Positions 15,791 to 24,545 of a stretch of DNA of 64,000 nt are shown one piece after another (the first letter of the stretch is position 1; every line of letters begins with the position of its first letter). This DNA is from DB1 sp049323655. GTDB lineage: Bacteria > Desulfobacterota > Desulfobulbia > Desulfobulbales > SURF-16. The translations under genes and the position numbers were made by a program. The stretch is taken from assembly GCA_049323655.1 (NCBI GenBank), contig JBMONO010000024.1:1-64000 (forward strand). The letters are read 5' to 3'. The notes below the pieces were generated by a model, which did not search any database, was not told the DNA's origin, and saw only the letters and a program-made list of their open reading frames with translations.

Positions 15791-17415
15791 GTGTTGTCGT
15801 CGGAGTCCTGCTGCTGTGGACGCTGGGGCTGGTTCAGGGAAACGCCGCAGCCTGGTTCTGGGAATCCGATAAACTTGCCACCATCAATGGCCGTGATTTC
15901 AGCGCAGATGATTTCAGGAGCTGGTGGATCAACTGGAAAGAGGAGGGAATGTCCTTCCCCGAGACGCCGGATCCCTTTGTCGATTGGCACTTGCAGGTGC
16001 AGGAGGCGGAAAGCATGGAGCTGTTCAATGAGCCCGACTTCCGTCACAAGATCGACGTCTTTCTGAAAGCCCGCACCCTGCTGCTTTATCAGGGGGACAA
16101 GGTCGCCAACAGGGTCGCCATTACAGACAGCAAACTGAAGGATCGTTACGAGGAAAAGTATCTGCCGCGGCTTCGTTTGCAGCTTCTCTATTTCAACGAC
16201 GAGAAATTGGCGCAGGATGCCTTTGCCCGGCTGACCACGGGACATGAGGATGTTGCCGAATTTGCCGGGAAGGCGACGCTGGAAAAGAAGGATTCTCTGT
16301 TTTTTGAGGAAAAAGTGGTGAGACACAGTCAACTGCAGCCGGAATGGCGAGCGGCCCTCGACGGCCTCGCCGAGGGGGACATTGCCGTTCCTTTTTCCTG
16401 GAGCAAGGGGTTTGTCGTTCTCAAGCTGCTGGGCAGAGAGAGGTATGACGAGGAAGATTTTCAGAAACTGAAACCGGTCATCACCAGTGAAATTCGCAGC
16501 GAGGAAGAGGCGCGGTTGACCCGGGAGCTGGTTGAGGAACTGCAAAAACGGTATCGGGTGGTCGTCGATTGGGACTTGCTGGGCAGGATTAATCTCAATG
16601 CCCCGGATGAAAAATTGCTTGATCAGACCCTTATCACCATGGACAATGAGAAATACCCTGCGCGGGTTTTTCTCTCCCTGGCCGGCAAAGAGATGCAGTT
16701 TCGCAATCAGTATGGGTATGAGGTCGGCGGCGAGGAGGCGTTCAAAAAAAATCTGATCAATGGCGTGCTGGCCCAGACCCTGACCACCAGGGCGGCGCTG
16801 GATGAGCATTATGAGGAAAAGGAACCGTTACGGCCCCTTTATCAGTTTTACCGGCAGCATCGACTGGTCCGGGAACTGGAAAAGCGGTTGTTTAGGCCGC
16901 AGGTCAAGGTGACCGAGGCTGATATTGAAAAATATTATAACGACAATCTCGCTCTTTTCTCTCAGCCCGCCAAGGTTTCCATTGCCCTGGTGGAGGATGA
17001 GGAAAATCTGGTCAGGTTGATGTATGAGGAAATGAAAAAAGGGTCGGATTTCTTTGCCGTAGCGCGGAAATACTATTCAGGTGAGCCGCCGGTACGGGAT
17101 ATGGAGTATGATAAACTTGACGGCAAGGTTCGGGAGGTTCTTGACAAACTCACCCAGGGTGGGGTGAGTCAACCATTACTCATCAATGGTCACCATACGA
17201 TTATCAAGCTTGTGAAAAAAACACCCGCCACCCCCATGCCGCTTGACCATGTGGAGGATAAGGTTGCCACCTTGGTCGAGAAGGAGCAGTTTGAGCAGGC
17301 GCGGCAGCGGTATCTTGCCACCTTGAAGGAAAGATCACAGGTGATCATCAACAACAGCACCTGGGAAAAACTTAAAAAGGAACTCGGTGATTTGCATGTC
17401 GGCAAGGAAAACTAA
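15778..17415 (+). CDS. periplasmic parvulin-type peptidyl-prolyl isomerase (SurA/PpiC-like)
   Basis: 545 residues with a signal peptide (1-24, cleaved near NAAA). A SurA-like N-terminal helical region is followed by two parvulin-like segments, roughly residues 140-225 and 390-480; the second holds FFAVARKYYSGEPPV and VSQPLLINGHHTIIKL. The last 60 residues are helical. Such chaperones fold outer-membrane or extracellular proteins. In the omcS-companion cluster, as I recall, a prolyl isomerase (OscH) folds OmcS before secretion; this gene sits in the equivalent setting between channel-like genes and large cytochromes. The isomerase class is well supported; the client protein is inferred. Confidence 0.83.
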   Translation: MRKVGVVVGVLLLWTLGLVQGNAAAWFWESDKLATINGRDFSADDFRSWWINWKEEGMSFPETPDPFVDWHLQVQEAESMELFNEPDFRHKIDVFLKARTLLLYQGDKVANRVAITDSKLKDRYEEKYLPRLRLQLLYFNDEKLAQDAFARLTTGHEDVAEFAGKATLEKKDSLFFEEKVVRHSQLQPEWRAALDGLAEGDIAVPFSWSKGFVVLKLLGRERYDEEDFQKLKPVITSEIRSEEEARLTRELVEELQKRYRVVVDWDLLGRINLNAPDEKLLDQTLITMDNEKYPARVFLSLAGKEMQFRNQYGYEVGGEEAFKKNLINGVLAQTLTTRAALDEHYEEKEPLRPLYQFYRQHRLVRELEKRLFRPQVKVTEADIEKYYNDNLALFSQPAKVSIALVEDEENLVRLMYEEMKKGSDFFAVARKYYSGEPPVRDMEYDKLDGKVREVLDKLTQGGVSQPLLINGHHTIIKLVKKTPATPMPLDHVEDKVATLVEKEQFEQARQRYLATLKERSQVIINNSTWEKLKKELGDLHVGKEN

Positions 17416-19351
17416 ATTCTGGGTTGCTCTGGCCATGGCCGGTTGCCTGGCCTCTGCCTGTGTTACCGCGCAGCCCGAGCGCAAGCCCAGGAAGAGCTGT
17501 GTGGAATGTCACGCGGACCTGGCGGCTTCCTACAAGCAGGGAGTCGTCCACAAGCCGGTGCAGGAGAACAATTGCGAAGGGTGTCATTTGCATCACGGCA
17601 TGATCGGCGGCGTTTATCTTCGTCAGAATCCCCCCGATCAGTGCTATGTCTGCCATCGCAAGCAGGCGGATGAACTGAAAATGGCAAGCGTCCATGCTCC
17701 GGCGGCAGCGGGAAAATGCGTTACCTGCCACGAGGTGCATAACAGCCCGAACCAGGGGTTGCTGAAAAGCGTCGGCGCCGATCTTTGTTTTACCTGTCAT
17801 GAACGACAGACCATATTGCGCAAAAACATCCACGCCCCTGTGGTGCAGGAGGGATGTTCCACCTGTCATGCCAGTCATGGTTCCCCTACTCCTTTTCTGC
17901 TTATTCAGGAGGTGGATGCCCTCTGTATCTCCTGCCACGCCCCGGACAAGGCATTTCGTCAGAGCCATTTCAATTTTTCCGTGCAAGGCGGTTGCGTGCA
18001 GTGTCATAACCCCCACAGCTCCGACGGAGCAGCCCTGTTACGCACTGTCGTCCATCAACCGGTGGCCAAAGGCGAGTGCAACAGCTGTCATGAAGGAGAA
18101 GGCCCTGCCATCAAAGGCGGTGGGGACGGCAATGGTCAGTGCGTGACGTGTCACCAGGAACAGAGTGCCGGCGCCCATGTCCATCAACCCTATGGACAGG
18201 GGAAATGTTTGGATTGCCACGCGCCCCATGCCAGCGATCACCGGAACATGTTCGCCCGCTCCCCGGAGAAGGTGTGCCTCACCTGCCATGAGCAGGAACC
18301 TGAGGGGGATACGGCGAAAGGTACCCCTGCAAAAAGCACGCATGCCCCCTTCACGAAAGGCGACTGTCTTTCCTGCCATGTCGGCCATGCCGCCGCCAGT
18401 GAGGCCCTGCTCGTTGCTGAAGGTGGAGATCTCTGTTTTGCCTGTCATGACCGGTCCTTATTCGGTAAAGGCAGAGGAGGGCATCCACCCGCATCCCAGG
18501 GGAAATGTCTTGATTGTCACCGACCGCACCAGAGCAACGAGAAGAAACTGCTCGTTGAAAACGAAAAGATTCTCTGCCTGACCTGCCATCAAACCGCAGC
18601 GCGCGATATGGGCAGTTTCAGCCTGCATACCCCCTTTGCCGGTGGCGACTGCAGCGGCTGCCATAATCCGCATCAGGGCGAAAAGGCTAAACTCCTGAAG
18701 GAGACGGAGGCCGGTGGCAAACTGTGCTTTTCCTGCCATCAAACCCTGGAAAAGGCGGCGGCTGCGGCGACCGCCCATGAGCCGTTTGCCAGGAAAAATT
18801 GTCGAACCTGTCATGCGCCCCATGCCGGTGATTTTGCTTACAATCTGACCAGCGATCCCGGTGAACTGTGTCTTTCCTGTCATGCTGACATGGCGCGCAC
18901 CATCAAGGAGGCAACGCACGTCCATACCCCGGTAGCCAATCAGAGCTGCGGCTCCTGTCATGCTGCCCATGGTTCAGGCCAGCCCAAAATTTTGAAGAAA
19001 AATCAGCCGGACCTCTGTCTCAGCTGCCACGAGGAGATCTCCAGATACTGGGCGGAGGGAGTTGCCCATCAGCCGGCCAAGGAAAACTGCACTACCTGCC
19101 ATGATCCCCATGGCTCGGCAACTAAGGGTATTCTGAAGAAAAATGGAGGGGCGCTCTGCGCTGATTGCCATAACATCAATGATTCCCGTTTTCTCGGCGT
19201 CCATCAGAATATTCGTCCGGGCAGCGATTCCTGTCTCGGATGCCATGATCCCCATGGCGGCCCGACCAAAGGATTGCTCTTTCCGGTCAGTCATAATCCA
19301 TTTGCCCAGGGCCAGTGTCGTCCATGTCATCCCGGGGAGGGCGGAAAATAA
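17387..19351 (+). CDS. 26-heme c-type cytochrome
   Basis: 654 residues with 26 CXXCH motifs by my count, about one heme per 25 residues from residue 38 to the end. It repeats a unit of roughly 45-50 residues of the form HxPxxxGxCxxCHxPHxSxxxxLL...LCxxCH (doubled-CXXCH family). The N-terminus has a signal segment (WVALAMAGCLASACVTAQ) that may be a lipoprotein signal. Start: GTG at 17387 sits 6 bases after AAAAAGG; the ATG at 17396 is the alternative. It overlaps the isomerase gene and ends in TAATG with the next gene. Probably a long periplasm-to-surface heme wire or the base that feeds the filament; that role is inferred. Confidence 0.9.
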   Translation: MICMSARKTKFWVALAMAGCLASACVTAQPERKPRKSCVECHADLAASYKQGVVHKPVQENNCEGCHLHHGMIGGVYLRQNPPDQCYVCHRKQADELKMASVHAPAAAGKCVTCHEVHNSPNQGLLKSVGADLCFTCHERQTILRKNIHAPVVQEGCSTCHASHGSPTPFLLIQEVDALCISCHAPDKAFRQSHFNFSVQGGCVQCHNPHSSDGAALLRTVVHQPVAKGECNSCHEGEGPAIKGGGDGNGQCVTCHQEQSAGAHVHQPYGQGKCLDCHAPHASDHRNMFARSPEKVCLTCHEQEPEGDTAKGTPAKSTHAPFTKGDCLSCHVGHAAASEALLVAEGGDLCFACHDRSLFGKGRGGHPPASQGKCLDCHRPHQSNEKKLLVENEKILCLTCHQTAARDMGSFSLHTPFAGGDCSGCHNPHQGEKAKLLKETEAGGKLCFSCHQTLEKAAAAATAHEPFARKNCRTCHAPHAGDFAYNLTSDPGELCLSCHADMARTIKEATHVHTPVANQSCGSCHAAHGSGQPKILKKNQPDLCLSCHEEISRYWAEGVAHQPAKENCTTCHDPHGSATKGILKKNGGALCADCHNINDSRFLGVHQNIRPGSDSCLGCHDPHGGPTKGLLFPVSHNPFAQGQCRPCHPGEGGK

Positions 19352-20523
19352 TGCTATCTCATCGTCGTCTGTTTTACCTTGTCGTGCTCGCCGTCTTTAT
19401 TCTGCCCGGGCATGCGGCCGCGGAAACCGCATGCTTCAATTGTCATAAAAAGGAAAAATTCGCCAACACGGTTGTTCATCAACCATTGCGTAACGGCCAA
19501 TGCAACGGCTGTCACAATCCCCATGTCGCCCATTTCAAGGGGTTGCTGCACCGGGAAGGGGCTGATCTCTGCTATGAATGTCATCAGCGGGAAAAGGAAA
19601 CTTTCAGCCAGGGAACCGTTCATCCGCCGGTTCGTTCCGGCCAGTGTCTGTCCTGTCATGAGCCCCATGCCAGCAGCAGGCAAGGACTGTTGCGCGATCA
19701 GTTGACGGAAACCTGCTATGGGTGCCATGAAAAACTGCCGAAAAAATTCAAATATACCCATGCCCCCTATGGAGAGGGCAAGTGCTTTTCCTGTCATCGA
19801 CCCCATCAGTCGGAGTTCAACCAGCTGCTTAAGGACGAACCGGACAAGGTCTGTCTCTCCTGCCACCCTGCCGGTACGATCGCGGCCCGGCACCCGAACT
19901 ATCCTGCCGCGGTGACAAATTGCCTGTCCTGTCACAGCCCCCATGGCAGCGACCGGAAAGGTCTGGTCCGTAATGTTCTGCATGCTCCCTTTGCCAAAGG
20001 CTGCAACGATTGCCACGGCGGCGGCAAGGAGGAGAACGGCACGGCGGTCTGTTTGAGCTGTCACGCTGCGGTAGCCGATAAGATGAACCAGATTCACAGT
20101 CATTTGACCGGTTCGGCGCGGAATACCTGTACCCGTTGTCATTCGCCCCATGCGGCTGATGACAGGAAAATGCTGCTTGGCGGAGAAGGTCAGGTCTGCC
20201 GAAACTGTCATGCCGATTCCATGGCCTACTATGATGCCAAGCTTTACCGCCACAAGAATGCCGGGGCCTGCACCGAGTGCCATGATGTCCACGGTTCCAA
20301 TGAGCTCGCCATGCTCAGAGGAGACGGCAACACGGTCTGCACCCGCTGCCATGAGGATCAGGGCAAGTTCACCCATCCGGTTGGGGAGAAGGTGCGTGAT
20401 CCCCGCTCCGGCCAGATGGTCCACTGTGTCAGCTGTCATACGCCGATGGGATCTGATTTCAAGTACCACCTGGTTTTCAGTGGCGCTAAGGATCTCTGTA
20501 TCCAGTGCCATGCGAAATACTGA
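19351..20523 (+). CDS. 16-heme c-type cytochrome
   Basis: 390 residues from the ATG that overlaps the previous stop (TAATG), so translation is coupled. The signal peptide (about 1-22) ends HAAAE. Sixteen CXXCH motifs follow the same doubled-CXXCH unit as the 26-heme neighbour (GKCFSCHRPHQSEFNQLL is a typical half-unit), which points to duplication of a shared module. The middle contains a short break, GCNDCHGGGKEENG. It is likely the partner of the 26-heme protein in one electron conduit. Its stop codon, TGA at 20521-20523, is also the left end of a family B repeat. Confidence 0.9.
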   Translation: MLSHRRLFYLVVLAVFILPGHAAAETACFNCHKKEKFANTVVHQPLRNGQCNGCHNPHVAHFKGLLHREGADLCYECHQREKETFSQGTVHPPVRSGQCLSCHEPHASSRQGLLRDQLTETCYGCHEKLPKKFKYTHAPYGEGKCFSCHRPHQSEFNQLLKDEPDKVCLSCHPAGTIAARHPNYPAAVTNCLSCHSPHGSDRKGLVRNVLHAPFAKGCNDCHGGGKEENGTAVCLSCHAAVADKMNQIHSHLTGSARNTCTRCHSPHAADDRKMLLGGEGQVCRNCHADSMAYYDAKLYRHKNAGACTECHDVHGSNELAMLRGDGNTVCTRCHEDQGKFTHPVGEKVRDPRSGQMVHCVSCHTPMGSDFKYHLVFSGAKDLCIQCHAKY

Positions 20524-20622
20524 TGCTCCCGTAAAAACTTGCAAACCATGGCATGGGGGAAAGTGAAAACAACGAGTTACTAAACACGGCCCGTCGGAAT
20601 CGTGATTTTTTACGATTTCGAC
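20521..20622 (-). repeat. family B interspersed palindromic repeat, copy B3
   Basis: Minus orientation. It begins exactly at the TGA stop of the 16-heme gene (TGATGCTCCCGTAAAAA) and ends in the hairpin GTCGGAATCGTG / ACGATTTCGAC. Confidence 0.87.
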
Positions 20623-20627
20623 AAATA

Positions 20628-20760
20628 CTGACAAACCCGTAAAAAGTCTTTTTTCACCACAGAGCGCACAAAGGATGCAGAGAAAACATCTTTTATTACA
20701 ATTGGTTGCCTCTGTGTGCTCTGCGGTCTCTGTGCTTGATTTTCAGTTTTTTCGATTTCG
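20628..20760 (+). repeat. family A interspersed palindromic repeat, copy A6
   Basis: It directly follows B3 (CTGACAAACCCGTAAAAAG at its left edge). The element end TTCGACAAATACTGATGC reappears after it at about 20757-20774, so a B-element end is duplicated on both sides, as if A6 had inserted into or beside it. The remaining 20775-20943 stretch holds only the leader of the next gene. Confidence 0.85.
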
Positions 20761-20943
20761 ACAAATACTGATGCTCCCATCGCCCTGGGCTAATGTCTTA
20801 TCGTGTGTCGTCAACCGGGGCGGGAGGAAACGGCGACAATCTCCGGGTTGGTTGCGCGCAAGACGGTTTTAATTATCAGGGATGACGGAGATGTGCTTCG
20901 TTCCGATGGGAAGGGGTGTCGCGGTCATCACGAGGTGAATGGT

Positions 20944-21834
20944 ATGCAGCATATGAAGAAAATGGTGGGAGCGGTCACTTTTCTGCTGGCCTGTGCAAGT
21001 GTCGTCAATTCGTCGATATCCTGGGCTGCGGGTGCATGGTCCTGGAAGACAACCCTGGATGGCGCCGCTTCCGGTCAGGCGTTGAAAATGCCGACCGCCC
21101 TCTATGTCGATGGCGAGCGTCAGCGGTATTATGTTGTGGACAGCGGCGGCAACAGACTGTTGTCTTTTGAGCGGGATGGGGCGTTTCTCCATGCCTTCAG
21201 CGCCGAGGGGAAACTGTTGACCCCTTTTGACATGGTGCGGGACGAGGCCGATATCCTCTGGGTGGTTGAGAAGGGACGGAACAGTCTGACCCGGATCGAC
21301 GTAAAGGGCAAGAGTGTGACAACCAATGTTCTCAAGGATGGCGACAGAACCTTGGTTCCTGATCGTCTCGATTACGAAAACAGGATGTTTTATCTGCTTG
21401 ATCGATCCCGTGGGGAGGTGGCGGTGATCGACAAGGATCTGCGCGTCAATCGTTGGTTTGAGTGTTCCGAGTGTCAGGGCGGTATCGCTGATTTCAAGCT
21501 GGTGAAAAACGGTCTGTGGGCCTTGGATCCGATCGGTAAAAAGGTGCAGCGTTTTTCCAGGGAGGGTGCAGCCGAGAAGGGGTTTTCTGTTGCCGCCCAT
21601 GTCAGGTTTCCTGTCTCCATTGCCGTTGATCAGGGCGAGAATGTCTATGTCCTTGATCGACACGGGGCCTCGGTCGCTGTGTTCGACGGCCAGGGAAATT
21701 TTAAGTACAGTTTTCTCGGCAAGGGATGGGCGCGGGGGGAACTCTATTATCCGGCGGAAATCGTTTTTGACCCCTGGGGGCGTCTTTGTGTCACCGAAGA
21801 GGGCAATGGCCGGGTGGGGATTTTCGGCCGCTGA
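20944..21834 (+). CDS. NHL-type beta-propeller protein, exported
   Basis: 296 residues from the ATG at 20944, placed by GAGGTG six bases upstream. Signal segment MVGAVTFLLACASVVNSSISWAA, then about six NHL blades: PTALYVDGERQRYYVVDSGG, DMVRDEADILWVVEKG, PVSIAVDQGENVYVLDR, PAEIVFDPWGRLCVTEEGNG. There is no low-complexity insert, unlike the NHL protein at 3734. Position between the 16-heme cytochrome and the second OmcS-like gene (20 bp downstream) makes it the best counterpart of the OscD propeller, recalled as shaping OmcS filaments. The assignment as a propeller is firm; the assembly role is inferred. Confidence 0.83.
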   Translation: MQHMKKMVGAVTFLLACASVVNSSISWAAGAWSWKTTLDGAASGQALKMPTALYVDGERQRYYVVDSGGNRLLSFERDGAFLHAFSAEGKLLTPFDMVRDEADILWVVEKGRNSLTRIDVKGKSVTTNVLKDGDRTLVPDRLDYENRMFYLLDRSRGEVAVIDKDLRVNRWFECSECQGGIADFKLVKNGLWALDPIGKKVQRFSREGAAEKGFSVAAHVRFPVSIAVDQGENVYVLDRHGASVAVFDGQGNFKYSFLGKGWARGELYYPAEIVFDPWGRLCVTEEGNGRVGIFGR

Positions 21835-21853
21835 GCTGAGGAGGGGGTGAGGT

Positions 21854-22945
21854 ATGCGGAAAAGAGAGGTAGCCGGTGTCTGTTGCATTCTGTCGCTCGC
21901 CCTGATTTCTGAACCCGTTTGCGCCAAGGTCAGCGGGCAGTGCGGTAACTGCCATACCATGCACAACAGCCAGGATGGGGGAGCAGTGGTGGAAAACCGT
22001 CTGGATGGTTCATGGCAGGCTTCCGAATCCCCCAATCCCGGCCTGCTGAAAACGAACTGCATCGGCTGTCATCTCGGGGTCAACAGCGGGGGGGCCGGCG
22101 CAACCCCTTATGTTCTGCAACTCAATGAGCCAACCTATAACAACACCGGCACCGAGGCGGACACCACCACCCTTGCCGGCGGCAGTTTTTACTGGGTTGG
22201 CACACTGCTGGGGGATGCAAAGGGCCACAATGTCGATGGCATTGCCGGGGGGGACGCGCGGTTGGGTAATCTCCCTCCCGGCGGCACCGATCTCGGCGGC
22301 CAGCTGACCTGCGCCGGTTCTCTGGGATGCCATGGCGATCGGGAAAAGAGCGGCCAGGTGGAGGCCATGCTCTCCAGCCACCATTACAATGACATGACTC
22401 TCTGGAAAGATGGTTCGACGCTGGCGAAAAGCTACCGTTTTCTCTATGGGGTCAAGGGCCTGGAGGACAGCCTGTACGAATACCGGCCAACCGCCAACCG
22501 ACACAACAAGTATTACGGGGTTGACCGCAGCTCGGAGCTCGAGGACGGCAGCGGTACGGTCGGCAAGCTGTGCGCCCAGTGCCATAATGACTTTCATCAG
22601 GGGAACGGCAACATTGCCAGCGGCACCTTCGGCGCCGGAGTCTGGCTGCGCCATCCGACCAACTTCGACATGGGCACCGCGGTAACGTCAGATGAGTACG
22701 ACGACTACAACGGTGGCAGCGGGACCAATAATCCCTACAGCGTCGTTGCGCCGGTGGGGACGACAAGCACAACCGCCACGATCAACAGCACCGTTTACAC
22801 CGCCGCCGGAGACGCCATTGTCATGTGTCTCTCCTGCCATCGCGCCCACGGGACACCCCATGCGGGCATTCTCCGCTGGGACTATAAATCGTGGCCTGCC
22901 GGCGGCTATAACGGCTGCGCCGTCTGCCATACAACCAAGGATTGA
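21854..22945 (+). CDS. OmcS-like six-heme cytochrome c, nanowire subunit candidate (paralog 2)
   Basis: 363 residues, with the signal peptide ending near PVCAK. CXXCH motifs lie near residues 30, 69, 240, 325 and 355, plus CAGSLGCH (153-160) with CX5CH spacing. It shares with paralog 1 the blocks CHTMHNSQDG, GGSFYWV, GHNVxGI, KSYRFLYG, YYGVDR, WLRHPTxFDM, GDAIVxCxSCHR and CHxTKD, so the two are clear paralogs. The KGHN, LRHP and CLSCHRAH blocks agree with my memory of OmcS. It is translated in an operon 20 bp after the propeller gene. It may be a second filament type or a cap or minor subunit. The stop codon coincides with a family A repeat end. Confidence 0.85.
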   Translation: MRKREVAGVCCILSLALISEPVCAKVSGQCGNCHTMHNSQDGGAVVENRLDGSWQASESPNPGLLKTNCIGCHLGVNSGGAGATPYVLQLNEPTYNNTGTEADTTTLAGGSFYWVGTLLGDAKGHNVDGIAGGDARLGNLPPGGTDLGGQLTCAGSLGCHGDREKSGQVEAMLSSHHYNDMTLWKDGSTLAKSYRFLYGVKGLEDSLYEYRPTANRHNKYYGVDRSSELEDGSGTVGKLCAQCHNDFHQGNGNIASGTFGAGVWLRHPTNFDMGTAVTSDEYDDYNGGSGTNNPYSVVAPVGTTSTTATINSTVYTAAGDAIVMCLSCHRAHGTPHAGILRWDYKSWPAGGYNGCAVCHTTKD

Positions 22946-23078
22946 TGCAATCGTAAAAAGTCTTTTTTCCCCACAGAGCGCATTGAGGATACAGAGAAAA
23001 CATCATGAGTTATAATTAGTTACCTCTATGTGCTCTGCGGTCTCTATGGTTACTTTTCAGTTATTATGAGACTATCAA
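22942..23078 (+). repeat. family A interspersed palindromic repeat, copy A7
   Basis: The left edge TTGATGCAATCGTAAAAAG includes the TGA stop of the preceding cytochrome gene. A diverged CACAGAG core and the right edge TTATGAGACTATCAAGG follow. Confidence 0.86.
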
Positions 23079-23105
23079 GGATTGATCTTTTGCGGAATGA
23101 GAGCC

Positions 23106-24545
23106 ATGAAGACACCCCTGTCCCCCATCAGATCCCTGCTGCTGTCGTTAGCTGCCCTTTTCCTGATCGTGGTTGTCGCCGGCTGTCAGTCCGGAGGCGG
23201 GGCGAGCGGAACCGGAACACTCCTGCGCATTGAGGAGCGGAAAGGGGATGGGCGTCTCTCTGTGTTTCTCGCCGTCAAAGGTGAAGGCCCCTCGCTGTGG
23301 ATGAAGATTCACAGCATCGAGGTGCTCTCTGGCGGGACCTGGTACCCATTGACCCCGGCGCGCGAGGAGTTGACAAGCGACGAAATCCGGGCAAACGGCC
23401 AGATTTTGCTGGCCCGCGGCGGCCTGCCCGGCGGCACCTATCAGGCCCTGCGTTTTTCTATGGACAAGGCGGCGGTGGCGCGGGATGGTAAACAGATTTT
23501 CCTGGCCATCGATACACCGGTTCTGGCGGTCGATTTTCCAGGCGATCTTACCTTGGCCCGGGATGACAGCGCCTCGCTTTTCCTCACCTGGGATACGGAA
23601 AACTCCCTCGAAAGTACTGCGCTGTTCACGCCGCGGCTGGACGCCGGGATGCAGCGTATCCCCATTGTCAACGATCTCGCCTATGTCACCTGCCCCGATC
23701 TTGATACCATCTACATTATCCGCACCGACACCAACGCCGTTTGCGGCTCCATCGGTGTTACCGGCGCCCCTGGCTCCATTGTCGCGGATGTGGAAAGAAA
23801 CAGGATCTATGTTCTTGCCGTCCGGCAATCCGCCATCAAGGTGCTGGAGCTGACCTCGAATCTCCAGATCGATCTGCTCCGTCTGCCTCTCACCGTCAAG
23901 CCGACTTACATGACCGTTGCGCCGGATGGAAAAACCGCCTATTTGCTCGACGAGACCGGCAACAATCTGCTGTCCGTTAATCTTCAATCCGGCATGATTA
24001 CGGCGCAGATGCGGCTTGGTTCCAGACCGAAATATCTGCTTTTCGCCGAAACCCTTAATCAGCTTGTCGTATCAAGCAGTTACGGCCAGAAGGTGTTTTT
24101 TCTCGATCCTACCACCCTGGCAACGGTGCGGACCATTGATACAGGAGGCAGTCCTGATGGCCTGCTGGTGGAAAACAACACCCTCTATGTGGCGGAAAGT
24201 TCCAGCAATGCGGTGTCAATTTTCGAGTTGCCGAGCGGGAGAAACAAGGGGCGGCTGACGGTGGGCAGCAAACCCCGTCGTTTCGTCGCCAACAACAATC
24301 AGGTCTACGTCGCCAATTTTGGTGGAGGCTCCCTTTCGATTCTCCGACCGGGGCAAATCAGTGTCGCTCGCGATATCCGGGTCGGGGGCAACCCCTTTGA
24401 GATGGACAGCGTTCAGGCCCGCCAGTGGCTTTATGTGAACGACAGCGCCAGCGGCTCGATTCTGGTCGTCGACCTTTCCACCAATCGAGTGGTCAAGCGG
24501 ATCGAGCTGGGCACCGTTCCCGAAGATCTTGCTGTTGTCAATTGA
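23106..24545 (+). CDS. YVTN-type beta-propeller lipoprotein
   Basis: 479 residues from the ATG at 23106 (23097 is possible). Lipobox VVAGC near residue 30. Residues 35-180 form a DUF4382-like beta domain (RLSVFLAVKGEGPSLWMKIH, then GTYQALRFSMDKAAV, LAVDFPGDL). Residues 190-479 form a seven-bladed YVTN propeller (LAYVTCPDLDTIYIIRTD, then PTYMTVAPDGKTAYLLDETG, VYVANFGGGSLSIL, LYVNDSASGSILVVDLSTN). The protein is probably anchored in the outer membrane. It ends the plus-strand cytochrome block and converges with the kinase gene, the two ends overlapping by 8 bp. A scaffold for surface cytochromes is inferred. Confidence 0.8.
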   Translation: MKTPLSPIRSLLLSLAALFLIVVVAGCQSGGGASGTGTLLRIEERKGDGRLSVFLAVKGEGPSLWMKIHSIEVLSGGTWYPLTPAREELTSDEIRANGQILLARGGLPGGTYQALRFSMDKAAVARDGKQIFLAIDTPVLAVDFPGDLTLARDDSASLFLTWDTENSLESTALFTPRLDAGMQRIPIVNDLAYVTCPDLDTIYIIRTDTNAVCGSIGVTGAPGSIVADVERNRIYVLAVRQSAIKVLELTSNLQIDLLRLPLTVKPTYMTVAPDGKTAYLLDETGNNLLSVNLQSGMITAQMRLGSRPKYLLFAETLNQLVVSSSYGQKVFFLDPTTLATVRTIDTGGSPDGLLVENNTLYVAESSSNAVSIFELPSGRNKGRLTVGSKPRRFVANNNQVYVANFGGGSLSILRPGQISVARDIRVGGNPFEMDSVQARQWLYVNDSASGSILVVDLSTNRVVKRIELGTVPEDLAVVN

